A stretch of 64,000 nucleotides of DNA, taken from Gammaproteobacteria bacterium (GTDB taxonomy: Bacteria; Pseudomonadota; Gammaproteobacteria; BMS3Bbin11). This document shows, in pieces, positions 63,412-64,000 of the stretch. The notes under the pieces are model-generated. The model was not told the origin of the DNA. It did not search any database and saw nothing but the letters and a program-made list of their open reading frames with translations. Both the position numbers and the translations under genes were made by a program. How positions within the stretch are numbered: the first letter of the stretch is position 1; every line of letters begins with the position of its first letter. Location: the NCBI GenBank assembly GCA_013150915.1, contig JAADJE010000084.1:1-64000 (forward strand), in the 5' to 3' direction.

Positions 63412-63463
63412 TTATGCACATTAACACACATTGTTTCCCCGCTATACCAAGCCGTTATCAACA
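63412..63463 (+). promoter_or_regulatory. DnaA-box-like sites in the dnaA-dnaN spacer
   Basis: ttatgcaca (63412-63420) and ttatcaaca (63455-63463), each one mismatch from TTATCCACA, in AT-rich DNA. Confidence 0.45.
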
Positions 63464-63575
63464 GGGATATATTTTTTATAACCAATTGAATTAATAGAGA
63501 AATTTTGGCTTTTGCACAATGATTCTATGACTAAACAGCAGTAGAAGTAATATATATATATAATAAGGTAATACT

Positions 63576-64000
63576 ATGAAAATAACATTATCCAGAAGTG
63601 GGTTGCTCAAACCACTTACTTATGTAAGCAGTGTTGTAGAAAAGCGTCAAACATTACCCATACTATCAAATGTATTGCTGCAATTTGATGGTAAAAGCAG
63701 ACTAAACCTTACGGGTACTGATCTTGAAGTTGAAGTCATTACATATTGTGATCAAGCAACAGGCGAAGCGGGTGAATTATCAATCAATGCCAGAAAATTG
63801 TTTGATATTACTCGAGCGTTGCCTGAAGATTCAAAAATATCAATTTCCACAGAAGAAAATGGCAGAGCCGTAATTCGCTCTGGGAAAAGCCGGTTTACCG
63901 TTCAAACACTGCCCGTTGATGATTTTCCTAAAATCGAAACAGAACAATGGAGCCAGGTCTGGAAATTACCCGCCCGCACGTTTAAGCAAGCACTTACTCG
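63576..64000 (+). CDS. dnaN: DNA polymerase III beta clamp, partial (runs off window)
   Basis: MKITLSRSGLLKPLTYVSSVVEKRQTLPILSNVLLQ. Confidence 0.95.
   Translation, partial: MKITLSRSGLLKPLTYVSSVVEKRQTLPILSNVLLQFDGKSRLNLTGTDLEVEVITYCDQATGEAGELSINARKLFDITRALPEDSKISISTEENGRAVIRSGKSRFTVQTLPVDDFPKIETEQWSQVWKLPARTFKQALT

Noticed and set aside
1-64000. CRISPR arrays, rRNA operons or tRNA genes
   Set aside because: No regularly spaced direct repeats, rRNA motifs or convincing tRNA cloverleaf were seen by eye; a tRNAscan-SE/Infernal run would be decisive.

Overview
This is a chromosomal window from what looks like a gammaproteobacterium, inferred from gene content. It ends at the rpmH-rnpA-yidD-yidC-mnmE / dnaA-dnaN replication-origin neighbourhood. 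Most of it is core metabolism: arginine genes (argS, argF, argD, argG), pyrC, pyruvate dehydrogenase (aceE, aceF, lipoyl-E3), a full pho/pst regulon (phoB, phoR, pstSCAB, phoU), priA, gorA, prlC, glnE and ilvE. The accessory content falls in two places. (1) About 29.4-44.5 kb is a surface-glycan-like region. It holds a CofD/YvcK-like protein fused to a degenerate GT2-like half, a HAD phosphatase, a nucleotidyltransferase, a GT-C membrane protein with a discoidin-like tail, a DPM-like GT2, an S8 protease with an outer-membrane barrel, and a four-gene operon (PHP/amidohydrolase-like, methyltransferase, GT4, GlpD-like oxidase). (2) About 48.5-51 kb carries a MotA/ExbB-like plus MotB-N/ExbD-C-like proton-channel pair, reminiscent of ZorAB but without other Zorya genes, split by a MITE-like element and followed by a methyltransferase pseudogene. 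A family of about 160-bp MITE-like repeats (three near-complete copies and one remnant) sits at gene boundaries. One copy appears to supply the argF stop codon. waaF carries an apparent frameshift. All calls come from reading the sequence and supplied ORFs; no database search was run.
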